Positions 24,196-35,701 are shown, counted from the stretch's first letter. The stretch: DNA of 64,000 nt from Papaver somniferum (GCF_003573695.1 NC_039367.1:160162542-160226541); one strand, 5' to 3'. The notes: generated by a model from the letters alone, not told the origin. A program made the numbers and translations.

Positions 24196-25098
24196 AACAA
24201 TAAAATACTGAAAGAATGATGTTAAAAATAAATTTCTGAAAAGCTTAAATAAACACTCGAAGGAGTCAGAAAACAGAGGACATAGTCACTTGATGATCAA
24301 GTTGTCCTTAACACGATAGTTCACCAATACACTTCAAAAATGAGTGATGCATATACCATGTGGTGAAGTCGTATCCAGGATAAAACTGCCCGTTGCAAAT
24401 ACTATAAGTACTATAGTACTTTCCCACTCTTACGAACTTTACAACAATGGCACAGAATAAAAAGACCACACAGAGGGAGAAAGACGAATAGAAGAAGGAT
24501 AGTAGCTTCTTTTGGACACAATTTGGAATGAAGGATTCGAGTTCATTTATAGGCAAATGGACAGGGTGAAATTAATGCACATTAATGTGCGGAATTATGT
24601 TTCATGTTGTCAACATAAATCGGTCATAAAATAATCAAAAGCGGTAAGAAATAATGTCGTCATTTATGCACATAAAATTATGAAATATTTTTAGTAAGAA
24701 AATAAAATCACCCTGGTGACACGCCCCCCACATTTAAGACAAAATTTATTTTGATTTTAAAATAGTTAAGGAAATAATTCAAAAGAATTTTGTCAAAAAG
24801 ATAAGTCTTGGTTGACCTATGTCCATGGGGTAAGAACGAGCCCGAGCCTTAAGCCCAAGGTTTAGTGAAAACAAGTATTGTTTGCCCCACCCGTTCCACC
24901 CACATTGTTTGTCTAACTATCCATAATGTAATATTTAAATAGTGGAGCTTCTCTTTAGTGATACCTTAAGTAGAATTAAAGGTCATATTTCATTCACTCA
25001 TAAGAAAATGAGCAAGTGCCCTTAGAGACTTAAAGGTCCTAAGTTCCATTTCCACCAAGACTACAAAACCGAAACATTAAAACTCATTTTCTCCAACA
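24196..25098 (-). repeat. second copy of the 868-bp LTR
   Basis: Parallels 14998-15845, including the CCAACA end at 25098, but its outermost ~20 bp on the left are missing and it has an insertion near 24465-24510. On the right it is followed not by the polypurine tract but by unrelated sequence. Either an LTR remnant or a solo LTR that was part of the duplicated block. Confidence 0.62.
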
Positions 25099-25105
25099 AA
25101 AAATT

Positions 25106-25205
25106 GTTTGCAGCAATAGATTTCTTGCTACATAGGTTATTGCGACACTAGTAGGGGTTTATGCATAACCATTGGATGCTGCAATATATTAAGTTTCTTG
25201 TAGTG
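25106..25205 (-). mobile_element. CACTA (EnSpm-like) terminal remnant
   Basis: The minus strand starting at 25205 reads CACTACAAGAAA, the classic terminal motif of CACTA elements. About 100 bp of related low-copy sequence lies inside. I could not find the opposite terminus or a 3-bp target duplication, so it is only a fragment. Confidence 0.45.
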
Positions 25206-25690
25206 TAACAATTAAACACGGAAACACTGTTCTAGTCATACAGACGTGAGAGTGCATTGGTCGCAATTTAAGAGAAAAAACATAAGAACTCCATCGGCAT
25301 AGTTACTTAAACGTATCCAATACGAGAAAAAAGACGAACTATTTTTGTGCAGACTCCTAAGCACGATTAGAAAGATCATGATTAGTTCTTCGAAAGCTAT
25401 TATCATCAAACAAAGTCAATTCTGTTTCACTGCTAGAGAAAAAAAATACATAGCCTATGTTTTTAGGTTTAGGAAACTAGAAGGGACGAATTTGAGTGGA
25501 AGAAATGAAATAAAATTAAATTAAGGGTGTAAAAACAACATATAAATGAGGAAAAAAAATAAAAATATTTTAATTACTTAAAACTTTTCTCGAGATTCAA
25601 ATATATCTAGGATATAACATCCAATGGTTAAATGGTGTACCTTTACGGATATTTTCATGAGGGTGACCTCGTCACAGCACGACTGGTAAG
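25206..25690. other. unassigned stretch left of the LINE
   Basis: AT-rich, with no supported gene. The last ~60 bp may be LINE sequence in a shifted frame. Confidence 0.35.
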
Positions 25691-26477
25691 GTGATTCTGA
25701 GGATCAAATTATTTGCTTGGAAATTAGCTCAAAAAGCTCTTCCAACTAATGCAAGACTAGGGACGCATATTAAAGAAATAAATACAGAGTGTCGAATGTG
25801 TAACTCCAAAGTTCAAGAAACAAAACAACATCTAATTCAATCTAGCCCCTTTGCTAGAGCTATTTGGTTTGGTTTTTCTTTGGAAGTAGTGAACACAAAA
25901 ATTGGAGCAGACTCTATAGAAAATTGGATTAAAGAATGGATTATGGAACCAGACTTCATACAATTTTCGGACAAGATTCCAACCATTTCATGGTTCATTT
26001 GGAAGTATAGATGCTCAGTGGTTTTTTGACAAAATCAGTCCAAATTCAAATAACCTAATAGAGAAAATCAAGACATTCTTACAACAATACCCTCATGAGA
26101 AGATCCAAAAGAGTAAATTCAAAGAAGTAATGATTTCAAGGTGAAACGGTCAAACTTATCATCAGACTGGATAATATTTATTGATGTTTACAAGAAAGAA
26201 GATTCGACCATGGGATATGCTTTCATTCTTTATTCAGTGGATGAAAGTGTTGTTTTTCATAATCCCGTCTTGGTTTTCTTGTGGATGAAGTTTCTGTCAA
26301 GGATTGGTGCAAACGGACTTCGAAAATATAGTTGATATATTGGTACTTATAATATCTCACCTGACATACGTACATTTATTCCTAAATGGTTTTTTTATAT
26401 CACTAGTATGCCGAGTACCGACTTTCATGTCAACAGATTAAGAGTTGAAGGGTAATGGTTGGAGACGTCATCCATGG
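25691..26477 (+). pseudogene. LINE (L1-type) 3' end: RT zinc-binding and RNase H region
   Basis: Frame 25691-26029 reads FAWKLAQKALPTNARLGTH, CRMCNSKVQETKQHL and AIWFGFSLEV, the zinc-binding domain (zf-RVT) that follows the reverse transcriptase in plant LINEs. After stops and frame changes, 26141-26335 reads DWIIFIDVYKKEDSTMGYAFILYS, the beginning of a LINE RNase H domain. The RT itself is absent, so this is a 5'-truncated copy, consistent with target-primed insertion. The LINE is interrupted at 26477/26478 by the Tat-like LTR element; the target duplication CATGG is its last 5 bp. Its tail (from 26089) is also the first part of each tandem unit. Confidence 0.8.
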
Positions 26478-28401
26478 TGTTTGTACCCTATTAAAATAAT
26501 GTACTTGCGTGCCGCATAAGCTATTTAATAAGGTCAACTCATGGGTTTATTGAGGAAACCCACAGGGCTTATCGAGGAAGCCTAGATTGGACTTATTGAG
26601 AAAGTCCGAAGGTTTATTGAGGAAACCAACCCGTGGATTTATTGAGGAAACTCACAGGGCTTATTGAGGAAGCCCAAACCGGACTTATTGAGGAAGTCCG
26701 GAGGGTTATTGAGGAAACCCACAGGGCTTATTGAGGAATCCCAGACCGGACTTAGGTTGAGTTTGGTAATGCTTTTCTTTTTTCAAAAGCACTTTCAAAA
26801 CCTATATATGTCAATAATTTCTGAAATTAGTGTTTGGTAAAAAAAATTAAAGTGCTTTTTATCCAAACCACTTCCCAAATTCCTCAACTTTTAAAAGCTG
26901 GGGTGGAGAAGCTTTTAAAAGCTACAAAAGCATAAGTTTTAGTCCCACCTAAATTTAATGCTTGATTTATCTTTTTTATCCCTATTTTATTTTATAAATA
27001 ACAAAAATTAACCTTAAATATATATAATCATTTTTTCTATTTTCTCTTTGAATATTATTACTTTTTATTTACAAACTATTTTATACACCATTTCATTTCC
27101 TTTATCAATAATAAAAAGAAAAAGAAATATTAAATGACTATTTAATTAATTTGAGTTTGATTTTTTGTTTGAAAATTATATATGTATGTATATATTCAAA
27201 AGTGGTTAAGTAAAAAAAAATTTTTTTGACAATCATAATAACAGTAACAATTAGTAAATTTAATATTATATATTTATATTTAATAGTAAAAAATTAATTA
27301 TTTTTAAACCAAATAAAATTGAATGAAACTATTTTCAAATATACGTCCGTTTTTGTCATTTGCTACAACAACAATGGTTGAATCTGATATTTTACCAAAC
27401 ATACGTTGACTGCTTTTTTAATCAGCTTTAACTTTAGTTAATATTTTACCAAACGCCAAACTGTTTTTTTCTCACAGCACAACACATCAACGCATAACAG
27501 GAAAGTGCTTTTACAAAAGATGCAGCAATACCAAACTAAGCCTTATTGAGGAAGTCCGGAGGTTTATTGAGGAAACCAACCCGTGGGTTTATTGAGGAAA
27601 CCCGCGGGTCTTATTGAGGAAGCCAAGACCGGACTTATTGAGGAAACCAACCCGTGGGTTTATTGAGGAAACCCACGGGGCTTATTGGGGAAGCCCAGAA
27701 CGGACGTATTGAGGAAGTCTGGAGTTTTATTGAAGAAACCAACCCGTGGGTTTATTGAGGAAACCCACAGGGCTTATCGAGGAAGCCCAGACCGGACTTA
27801 TTGAGGAAGTTCGTAGGTTTATTGAGGAAACCCACATGTCTTATTGAGGAAGCCCAATACGGTTTATTGTGAGCACATGGCTTATATAGAAGCCCAAAAG
27901 ACTTATCTGGAAGTCATTTTGGGATAGACACAAATCTTGGGAGATAGATAAGAATCTTCCAAGATAGATACAAATCTTCCAAGATAGATACAAATCTTAT
28001 GAAGATATACAAAGATCTTTCAAAATAAACTCAAATCATGTGAAGATATACAAAAATATCTCAAGATAGACATGGATCTTCAAGGATAGACACAAATAAG
28101 GATAAGTACAAATTTAGGGTTATTATGGAACCAAATTAGGGTTTTTTTCCTTTAAATAGAAGTCAAAATCCAACTCAAAGGAAAGGAATTCTGGGTTAGC
28201 TAACCATACCACAACTATTGTAATCTCATATCAATAAAATATTTCTCCCTACGGGGATTCATCCGTGGACGTAGGCATCAATGACCGAACAACGTTAAAT
28301 TCTTTGTGTCTATTTATCTTTCATGCGTTTTTAGCCCTAATTTCACATCAAATCATCATCACAATCATGTTTTTGCCTAGAATTTATTTTGGGTACGAAC
28401 A
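26478..28401 (+). repeat. Tat-like 5' LTR in U0, with MITE
   Basis: TG...CA ends with the 11-bp inverted terminus TGTTTGTACCC/GGGTACGAACA. Without the MITE and its TTA duplication the LTR is about 1133 bp, close to the 1128 bp of the 3' LTR. Sections: hairpin-module array, then AAGAT...ATCTT repeats, then a putative promoter that reads TTTAAATAG where the 3' LTR has TATAAATAG. A clear AATAAA is at 28233-28238. Confidence 0.88.
26755..27542. mobile_element. PIF/Harbinger-like MITE in U0 LTR (788 bp)
   Basis: Flanked by TTA on both sides (26752-26754 and 27543-27545). Ends are GGTTGAGTTTGGTAATGCT and, from the other side, GGCTTAGTTTGGTATTGCT. The TTA duplication and the GG..GTTTGG-type TIR fit Tourist/Harbinger MITEs. 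The interior is very AT-rich and non-coding. The 3' LTR at 54928 gives the empty site. Confidence 0.82.
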
Positions 28402-28486
28402 TTGGCGTCGACCAAGGGGACTGAGCAGCAATCGTGTTCCTCCATTGAGAATTGTTTTCCAAGCGTTTTTGAAAATTAGGGTTTTA

Positions 28487-28703
28487 GAAACGTTGTGAAG
28501 AAAAGTTGCAGAAAGTCTCCAAAACGTTACGAAGAAACAGTTGCAGAAAGTCTCGAAAACGTTGTGAAGAAAAGGTTGCAGAAAATCTCAGAAAAGTTGC
28601 GATCTAAAATTGAAGAAAGTCTCGGAAACGTCGTGATCCAGAATTGAATAAACGGCAACAAAGGTGCAACGTCGTGATCCAGAGTTGAGTAAACGGCAAC
28701 AAA
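28487..28703 (+). repeat. leader repeats downstream of the 5' LTR (U0)
   Basis: About five or six degenerate copies of a ~35-bp motif built on AAACGTTGTGAAGAAAAG and TTGCAGAAAGTCTC, decaying to GTCGTGATCCAGAATTGA and AACGGCAACAAA. It lies between the primer-site region and the first ATG (ATGCCTGCGCAAGATCG), which opens a frame of only about 15 codons. Confidence 0.75.
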
Positions 28704-29092
28704 AATGCCTGCGCAAGATCGAAATATCTGGGCAATTAATGTCCCTAGTTAGGAACAGGAGCTACCTGCATTCGAATAAGGTAATTCTCTGAAATCAAAG
28801 TCTAGTTATTATTAACTTAATTGAGACATTAGAGTTTCTTGAGAAGGATGGAAAAGTGATTAAAAGGTTTTTCAATTAAAGTGGAAAACAAATAAATATG
28901 AAAAAGGTAAAGTGACAGTTGGGCACCAACTCCAAAATCCGATCGAACGGTGCTAGCAAGGAATACATCTGCGAAAGAAAACATTAACAGTGCAACGAAG
29001 AGCACATTTATCAAAGCATGAAAGTGGGACATCAAGATCCTAAAGAAGCCTACAGAGAATGGAGAAATAATTTTTAAAATATTAACTACTCG

Positions 29093-29521
29093 TCACGATC
29101 CTTTTGGTTCTTCATCTCCAGAAGGGTCGTATGGTTCCTCATCACTGCAAGAATCATTGGCATTCCCTCCATACCCATGAGCTCGAGCGCGTCTGAGACG
29201 AGTACGAATACGATCACGCTGTCCGTGCATGACCTCCAGAGCTTCATCAACCTCAACATTTTTAATCTCGAGAGCACCAAGATGATCTTTAAGCCTTGCG
29301 TTGTCATATTGATAATTCTATAATGCAAGCTCCTGGATCCTTTCCCGGTTGGCTATGGACTCTGAACAAAGTTGTCCAGTTCTCTGAAGGAGGGAAAGCC
29401 CCTGAAAATAGCAAGGAGTCGTAGGAGTGATTGTCAGCAGGCGGCATATGCCCGATTTGACGATTCCACGAGCAACATCAACATCGGGATCACTCACGAA
29501 AGAGTCCCTATAATTATACAA
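29093..29521 (-). pseudogene. antisense extra ORF of the Tat-like element, coiled coil with acidic tail (U0)
   Basis: Opposite in direction to the LTR element. One minus-strand frame from 29521 to a TGA at 29093-29095 reads PTTPCYFQGLSLLQRTGQL and SESIANRERIQEL, then a single TAG (29318-29320), then DNARLKDHLGALEIKNVEVD, a basic RDRIRTRLRRARAHG stretch and an acidic tail ending DPSGDEEPKGS. The heptad-like pattern suggests a coiled coil. Upstream, in another frame (best seen in U1 near 33060-33140), is a Pro/Ser-rich stretch with SPRTPSPLPRLPSTDD, possibly an earlier exon. I do not recognise a domain. Extra ORFs, some antisense, are known in plant Tat elements; function is unknown. The single stop and the frame change mark it as decayed. 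Confidence 0.6.
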
Positions 29522-29599
29522 GAGCTGCTTGGCTTATATGTATACATTATAGGAAGAAAGGGGTCATCGGTGCTAGGGAGACGAGGAAGGGGTGACGGC

Positions 29600-29609
29600 N
29601 NNNNNNNNN
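29600..29609. other. assembly gap (10 N)
   Basis: Separates partial unit U0 from U1. The fixed 10-N length suggests unknown true size. Confidence 0.99.
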
Positions 29610-29998
29610 ACCCTCATGAGAAGATCCAAAAGAGTAAATTCAAAGAAGTAATGATTTCAAGGTGAAACGGTCAAACTTATCATCAGACTGGATAATATTT
29701 ATTGATGTTTACAAGAAAGAAGATTCGACCATGGGATATGCTTTCATTCTTTATTCAGTGGATGAAAGTGTTGTTTTTCATAATCCCGTCTTGGTTTTCT
29801 TGTGGATGAAGTTTCTGTCAAGGATTGGTGCAAACGGACTTCGAAAATATAGTTGATATATTGGTACTTATAATATCTCACCTGACATACGTACATTTAT
29901 TCCTAAATGGTTTTTTTATATCACTAGTATGCCGAGTACCGACTTTCATGTCAACAGATTAAGAGTTGAAGGGTAATGGTTGGAGACGTCATCCATGG

Positions 29999-31899
29999 TG
30001 TTTGTACCCTATTAAAATAATGTACGTGCGTGCCGCATAAGCTATTTAATAGTGTCAACTCATGGGTTTATTGAGGAAACCCACAGGGCTTATCGAGGAA
30101 GCCTAGATTGGACTTATTGAGAAAGTCCGAAGGTTTATTGAGGAAACCAACCCGTGGATTTATTGAGGAAACTCACAGGGCTTATTGAGGAAGCCCAAAC
30201 CGGACTTATTGAGGAAGTCCGGAGGGTTATTGAGGAAACCCACAGGGCTTATTGAGGAAGCCCAGACTGGACTTAGGTTGAGTTTGGTAATTCTTTTCTT
30301 TTTTCAAAAGCACTTTCAAAACCTATATATGTCAATAATTTCTGAAATTAGTGTTTGGTAAAAAAAATTAAAGTGCTTTTTATCCAAACCACTTCCCAAA
30401 TTCCTCAACTTTTAAAAGCTACAAAAGCATAAGTTTTAGTCCCACCTAAATTTAATGCTTGATTTATCTTTTTTATCCCTATTTTATTTTATAAATAACA
30501 AAAATTAACCTTAAATATATATAATCATTTTTTCTATTTTCTCTTTGAATATTATTACTTTTTATTTACAAACTATTTTATACACCATTTCATTTCCTTT
30601 ATCAATAATAAAAAGAAAAAGAAATATTAAATGACTATTTAATTAATTTGAGTTTGATTTTTTGTTTGAAAATTATATATGTATGTATATATTCAAAAGT
30701 CGTTAAGTAAAAAAAAAATTTTTTTGACAATCATAATAACAGTAACAATTAGTAAATTTAATATTATATATTTATATTTAATAGTAAAAAATTAATTATT
30801 TTTAAACCAAATAAAATTGAATGAAACTATTTTCAAATATACGTCCGTTTTTGTCATTTGCTACAACAACAATGGTTGAATCTGATATTTTACCAAACAT
30901 ACGTTGACTGCTTTTTTAATCAGCTTTAACTTTAGTTAATATTTTACCAAACGCCAAACTGTTTTTTTCTCACAGCACAACACATCAACGCATAACAGGA
31001 AAGTGCTTTTACAAAAGATGCAGCAATACCAAACTAAGCCTTATTGAGGAAGTCCGGAGGTTTATTGAGGAAACCAACCCGTGGGTTTATTGAGGAAACC
31101 CGCGGGTCTTATGGAGGAAGCCCAGACCGGACTTATTGAGGAAACCAACCCGTGGGTTTATTGAGGAAACCCACGGGGCTTATTGGGGAAGCCCAGAACG
31201 GACGTATTGAGGAAGTCTGGAGTTTTATTGAGGAAACCAACCCGTGGGTTTATTGAGGAAACCCACAGGGCTTATCGAGGAAGCCCAGACAGGACTTATT
31301 GAGGAAGTTCGTAGGTTTATTGAGGAAACCCACATGTCTTATTGAGGAAGCCCAATACGGTTTATTGTGAGCACATGGCTTATATAGAAGCCCAAAAGAC
31401 TTATCTGGAAGTCATTTTGGGATAGACACAAATCTTGGGAGATAGATAAGAATCTTCCAAGATAGATACAAATCTTCCAAGATAGATACAAATCTTATGA
31501 AGATATACAAAGATCTTTCAAAATAAACTCAAATCATGTGAAGATATACAAAAATATCTCAAGATAGACATGGATCTTCAAGGATAGACACAAATAAGGA
31601 TAAGTACAAATTTAGGGTTATTATGGAACCAAATTAGGGTTTTTTTCCTTTAAATAGAAGTCAAAATCCAACTCAAAGGAAAGGAATTCTGGGTTAGCTA
31701 ACCATACCACAACTATTGTAATCTCATATCAATAAAATATTTCTCCCTACGGGGATTCATCCGTGGACGTAGGCATCAATGACCAAACAACGTTAAATTC
31801 TTTGTGTCTATTTATCTTTCATGCGTTTTTAGCCCTAATTTCACATCAAATCATCATCACAATCATGTTTTTGCCTAGAATTTATTTTGGGTACGAACA
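29999..31899 (+). repeat. Tat-like 5' LTR in U1, with MITE
   Basis: Same termini and layout as the U0 copy, and again preceded by CATCCATGG from the LINE. This shows that the duplication carried the flank along and is not an independent insertion. Confidence 0.88.
30276..31040. mobile_element. same MITE in U1 (765 bp)
   Basis: Same TIRs and TTA flanks. It is 23 bp shorter because one of two TTTTAAAAGCT-type repeats near 30415 was lost. Confidence 0.82.
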
Positions 31900-31984
31900 T
31901 TGGCGTCGACTAAGGGGACTGAGCAGCAATCGTGTTCCTCCATTGAGAATTGTTTTCCAAGCGTTTTTGAAAATTAGGGTTTTA

Positions 31985-32201
31985 GAAACGTTGTGAAGAA
32001 AAGTTGTAGAAAGTCTCCAAAACGTTACGAAGAAACAGTTGCAGAAAGTCTCGAAAACGTTGTGAAGAAAAGGTTGCAGAAAATCTCAGAAAAGTTGCGA
32101 TCTAAAATTGAAGAAAGTCTCGGAAACGTCGTGATCCAGAATTGAATAAACGGCAACAAAGGTGCAACGTCGTGATCCAGAGTTGAGTAAACGGCAACAA
32201 A
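31985..32201 (+). repeat. leader repeats (U1)
   Basis: Same array as in U0 with a C-to-T change in the first GTTGCAG. Confidence 0.75.
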
Positions 32202-32590
32202 AATGCCTGCGCAAGATCGAAATATCTGGGCAATTAATGTCCCTAGTTAGGAACAGGAGCTACCTGCATTCGAATAAGGTAATTCTCTGAAATCAAAGTC
32301 TAGTTATTATTAACTTAATTGAGACATTAGAGTTTCTTGAGAAGGATGGAAAAGTGATTAAAAGGTTTTTCAATTAAAGTGGAAAACAAATAAATATGAA
32401 AAAGGTAAAGTGACAGTTGGGCACCAACTCCAAAATCCGATCGAACGGTGCTAGCAAGGAATACATCTGCGAAAGAAAACATTAACAGTGCAACGAAGAG
32501 CACATTTATCAAAGCATGAAAGTGGGACATCAAGATCCTAAAGAAGCCTACAGAGAATGGAGAAATAATTTTTAAAATATTAACTACTCG

Positions 32591-33019
32591 TCACGATCCT
32601 TTTGGTTCTTCATCTCCAGAAGGGTCGTATGGTTCCTCATCACTGCAAGAATCATTGGCATTCCCTCCATACCCATGAGCTCGAGCGCGTCTGAGACGAG
32701 TACGAATACGATCACGCTGTCCGTGCATGACCTCCAGAGCTTCATCAACCTCAACATTTTTAATCTCGAGAGCACCAAGATGATCTTTAAGCCTTGCGTT
32801 GTCATATTGATAATTCTATAATGCAAGCTCCTGGATCCTTTCCCGGTTGGCTATGGACTCTGAACAAAGTTGTCCAGTTCTCTGAAGGAGGGAAAGCCCC
32901 TGAAAATAGCAAGGAGTCGTAGGAGTGATTGTCAGCAGGCGGCATATGCCCGATTTGACGATTCCACGAGCAACATCAACATCGGGATCACTCACGAAAG
33001 AGTCCCTATAATTATACAA
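32591..33019 (-). pseudogene. antisense extra ORF (U1)
   Basis: Copy of the U0 antisense ORF with the same in-frame TAG. Here sequence further upstream on the minus strand is visible and contains the Pro/Ser-rich stretch in a different frame. Confidence 0.6.
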
Positions 33020-33997
33020 GAGCTGCTTGGCTTATATGTATACATTATAGGAAGAAAGGGGTCATCGGTGCTAGGGAGACGAGGAAGGGGTGACGGCGTA
33101 CGGGGCGAAGTTGCTAGAGTATTGTAAGGATCCTCAAGCTCGTCAACGCTATTAGACTAATCGAGAGACGAATTAGTCGATAATAATGATTAGTTAAGAC
33201 AAACGTTAATTAATAGGAATTAATCTAACAACGATTTAGATACGAAATTAGTACCGTTGGATAGATCTCGAAAGATTACGCGAAATGGACTACAAGAACG
33301 CGACATTCGGATGTTGGACGAGAAAGATATCACTTCCGGAAATTAGAACTGGGCATCGTTTGACTTTTACCGCGACCGTTGACTTTCCATTCCCGTTGAC
33401 CGGACCTTTTAATCTAGCTGGACCTCTGATTAGTGATTAGGTTGTCCCTTAATAATTTTATAGAGTTGGTTGATAGTAAAACTTGATTTAACCTAAATTA
33501 GATTAATTAAGTAATTAAACCCAATTAGTTAATTAGTAGTGTTAATGGAATCGGATATTTTGTGTTTCAAACTTATCATCAGTAAGTAGGAGGTGTATTT
33601 GAGATAAGGGAAATAGGACACCTACAGTTGAGTTTCTAGAATAAGAATGGTGTTATAAAGCTATCTAAGTTCTTTCCTTATCAACGACTATTCTTAGTTC
33701 TAAGAGTAAGATAGATAACTATAGAGAGTTAGAGAGATAGTTACCCACTGATTACAAGCAATAAAGATATGAAGAGAAGGATAGAGCTGTGCTGATATGA
33801 TCGAACACGATGATGATGTTGACTTTGTTAATGGAGGATAGAAATATGTCTTGGATTTGATGATAATTTTCTCGAGAAGAAATGTTCCTCTTGTCTAGAA
33901 TATATATAAACCATATAATATCTTTTGTGTTTACAACCCAAGTAAATGGAGATAATCTCCTAAAGGTAAATAAGGCAAGAGGAAGATATAGAGTCTA

Positions 33998-34606
33998 TTA
34001 CACCCCCTTAGTCTGAGCGGGAGAGGAACAAACGCTAAGACTAGAACGAAAGCGAACAAATAGCTGTCGAGGAAGCCCCTTGGTAAAGATGTCAGCATAT
34101 TGGTTCACAGACGGAACATGTAAGACTTGAATGTCACTAATACGAACTCGTTCACGAACAAAATGTATATCAATCTCCACATGTTTGGTGCGTTGATGTT
34201 GAACAGGATCTCCAGACATATATATCGCACTTACATTGTCACAGTAAACAATAGTAGCACGTCATAGAGGTAGTCAGAGCTCTAGAAGAAGATTGCGAAG
34301 CCATGTTGTTTCAGCAACCGCATTTGCTACTCCCCGGTATTCAGCTTCAGCACTGGATCGAGAGACTGTTCCTTGACGCTTGGAGGACCAGGAGATAAGA
34401 TTGTCACCAAGAAAGACACAAAAACCATATGTCGATCGTCGAGAATCAGGAGAACCCGCCCAGTCAGCATCAAAGTATACTGTTAAGCCAGAGATAGAGG
34501 AGACCGAGAGAAATAGTCTGTGGTTGATGGTGCCCTGAAGATACCGAAGGATTCGCTTGAGGGCATGCATGTGAGATTCACGAGGATCATGCATATATAG
34601 ACACAA
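33998..34606 (-). pseudogene. Ty1/copia RNase H fragment (U1)
   Basis: Minus strand: MHDPRESHMHALKRILRYLQGT, FDADWAGSPDSRRSTYGFCVFLG, LISWSSKRQGTVSRSSAEAEYR and, after a stop near 34264, TKHVEIDIHFVRERV and YADIFTKGLP. This is the RNase H end of a copia Pol. A polypurine tract (CTAAGGGGG on the minus strand, 34003-34010) directly precedes the LTR, whose near end is 34002. Everything 5' of the RNase H domain has been deleted up to a second LTR fragment starting near 34619 (shared AATATATATAAA...ACAACCCAAGTAAATGG). It is a deletion derivative with parts of both LTRs. Confidence 0.85.
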
Positions 34607-34700
34607 AAAAGATTATTATCTTGGCTAAAATATATATAAAACCATGTAATATCTTTTGTGTTTACAACCCAAGTAAATGGAGATAATCTCCTAAAAGTAA

Positions 34701-35397
34701 CTGCAGTGGACGACTAAACCCAAATATTTGATCCAGTGGACAGGCGTAGTGGGACGGACTATCGATCAAAATTTGATCAAAGACTAAAACCCAAACCAAA
34801 TTTGGTCGACGACCAAGACCAAACCCAAATATAGTCGGGCGTTGATATAATTTGATCCTACACAACGGGCGTTGATATAATGTCCGCCACTCATCGCGCG
34901 TTCGTAAAGTTGACGCCTGATGCAGGGGCGTTGGTAAAGAATTCGTCTGTAACGGGCGTAGATAAAGCTTACACCTGGCATGGGGAGTTTATATAGATTA
35001 CGCCTGGCATGGGGCGTTTATATAGATTACACATGATTTGGGGCGTTTATATAGAATTCGCTTGATGCAGGGGCGTTCATATACTTAACGCCTGTACCTT
35101 AAATTTTGAATAAGATTTGCTTGGGGCGGGCTTTATACCTCCGCCCCTTTTTTTTTTTTTTTTTGGAATCTCACTGACCAGGCGTAATCTATATAAACGC
35201 CCCATGCCAGGCGTAATCTATATAAACACCCCATGCCAGGCGTAAGCTTTATCAACGCTTGACGTTCAGGCGAACATTATACTAACGTCCGATCAAATTT
35301 ACTCATTTCCCACTACGCCACATGACGGACTAAATCCAAATTTGATCTTTTTTTTAGTCTTTGGTCTTTGGTTATACCCGTACCATTGTGGACGCTC
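34701..35397. mobile_element. hairpin-rich MITE-like insertion in the copia LTR (U1)
   Basis: Interrupts the second copia LTR between CTCC-TAAAAGTAA (34692-34700) and TAAAGGTAA (35398-35406), a 9-bp near-perfect direct repeat that would fit a Mutator-like target duplication. The ends are not clear TIRs (CTGCAGTGGACG versus GAGCGTCCACAATGG from the other side), so class is uncertain. Inside, arms at 34962-35030 and 35184-35252 (69 bp, two mismatches) form a long hairpin around a 153-bp spacer. Each arm contains two direct copies of a ~28-bp GGCGTAATCTATATAAAC unit. Confidence 0.6.
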
Positions 35398-35701
35398 TAA
35401 AGGTAAATAAAGCAAGAGGATAATATAAAGTCTATTAATATGTATGGTGTTCTTGGTGATTATCATTAGGCGGAGATGATGCAAACTAGCTAAACTATTC
35501 AAGGTAAACCTTTTAATTCATCCTATGTTATTTATAACGTTTTGGGTTGTTGCTAGATACAAGAATTAGTGAGAAGAACCAATCATATGTTTGATGCATG
35601 GAATTCATGATTTTATGTGGTATTTTGTTAACTGGTCAATATGTATGTAATCCATTAAGTACCTTAGAGACGTAGTTAGACGTTGCTCTATAAACAACAC
35701 T

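Larger units (their letters stand above)
16306..25098. repeat. second copy of the CslG-tRNA-PMD-LTR block
   Basis: Sequence from 16306 parallels 5394 onwards (CslG exon 5 to mid intron 1, including the tRNA) as far as about 23545 versus 8480. It then jumps to sequence parallel to 14314-15845 (PMD start, then LTR). The counterpart of about 8480-14313, including CslG exon 1 and most of the PMD gene, is missing. The most economical reading is a tandem duplication of about 10 kb, then a ~5.8-kb deletion in the right copy and insertion of a 4.4-kb hAT element. The stretch 22391-23573 is duplicated intron 1 sequence with no other feature. Confidence 0.85.
26089..29599 (+). repeat. tandem unit U0 (partial)
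   Basis: First copy of the composite unit: LINE tail, 5' LTR with MITE, leader repeats, antisense ORF. It ends at a 10-N gap, so its right half is not seen. It shares private bases with U2 (for example T at 26506, and GAAGAAACC in the hairpin array), but also has several bases unlike all other units. Confidence 0.9.

Noticed and set aside
28100..28150. TTAGGGTT phrases resembling telomere repeats
   Set aside because: Single isolated occurrences within the LTR and intronic sequence; at most telo-box promoter motifs.
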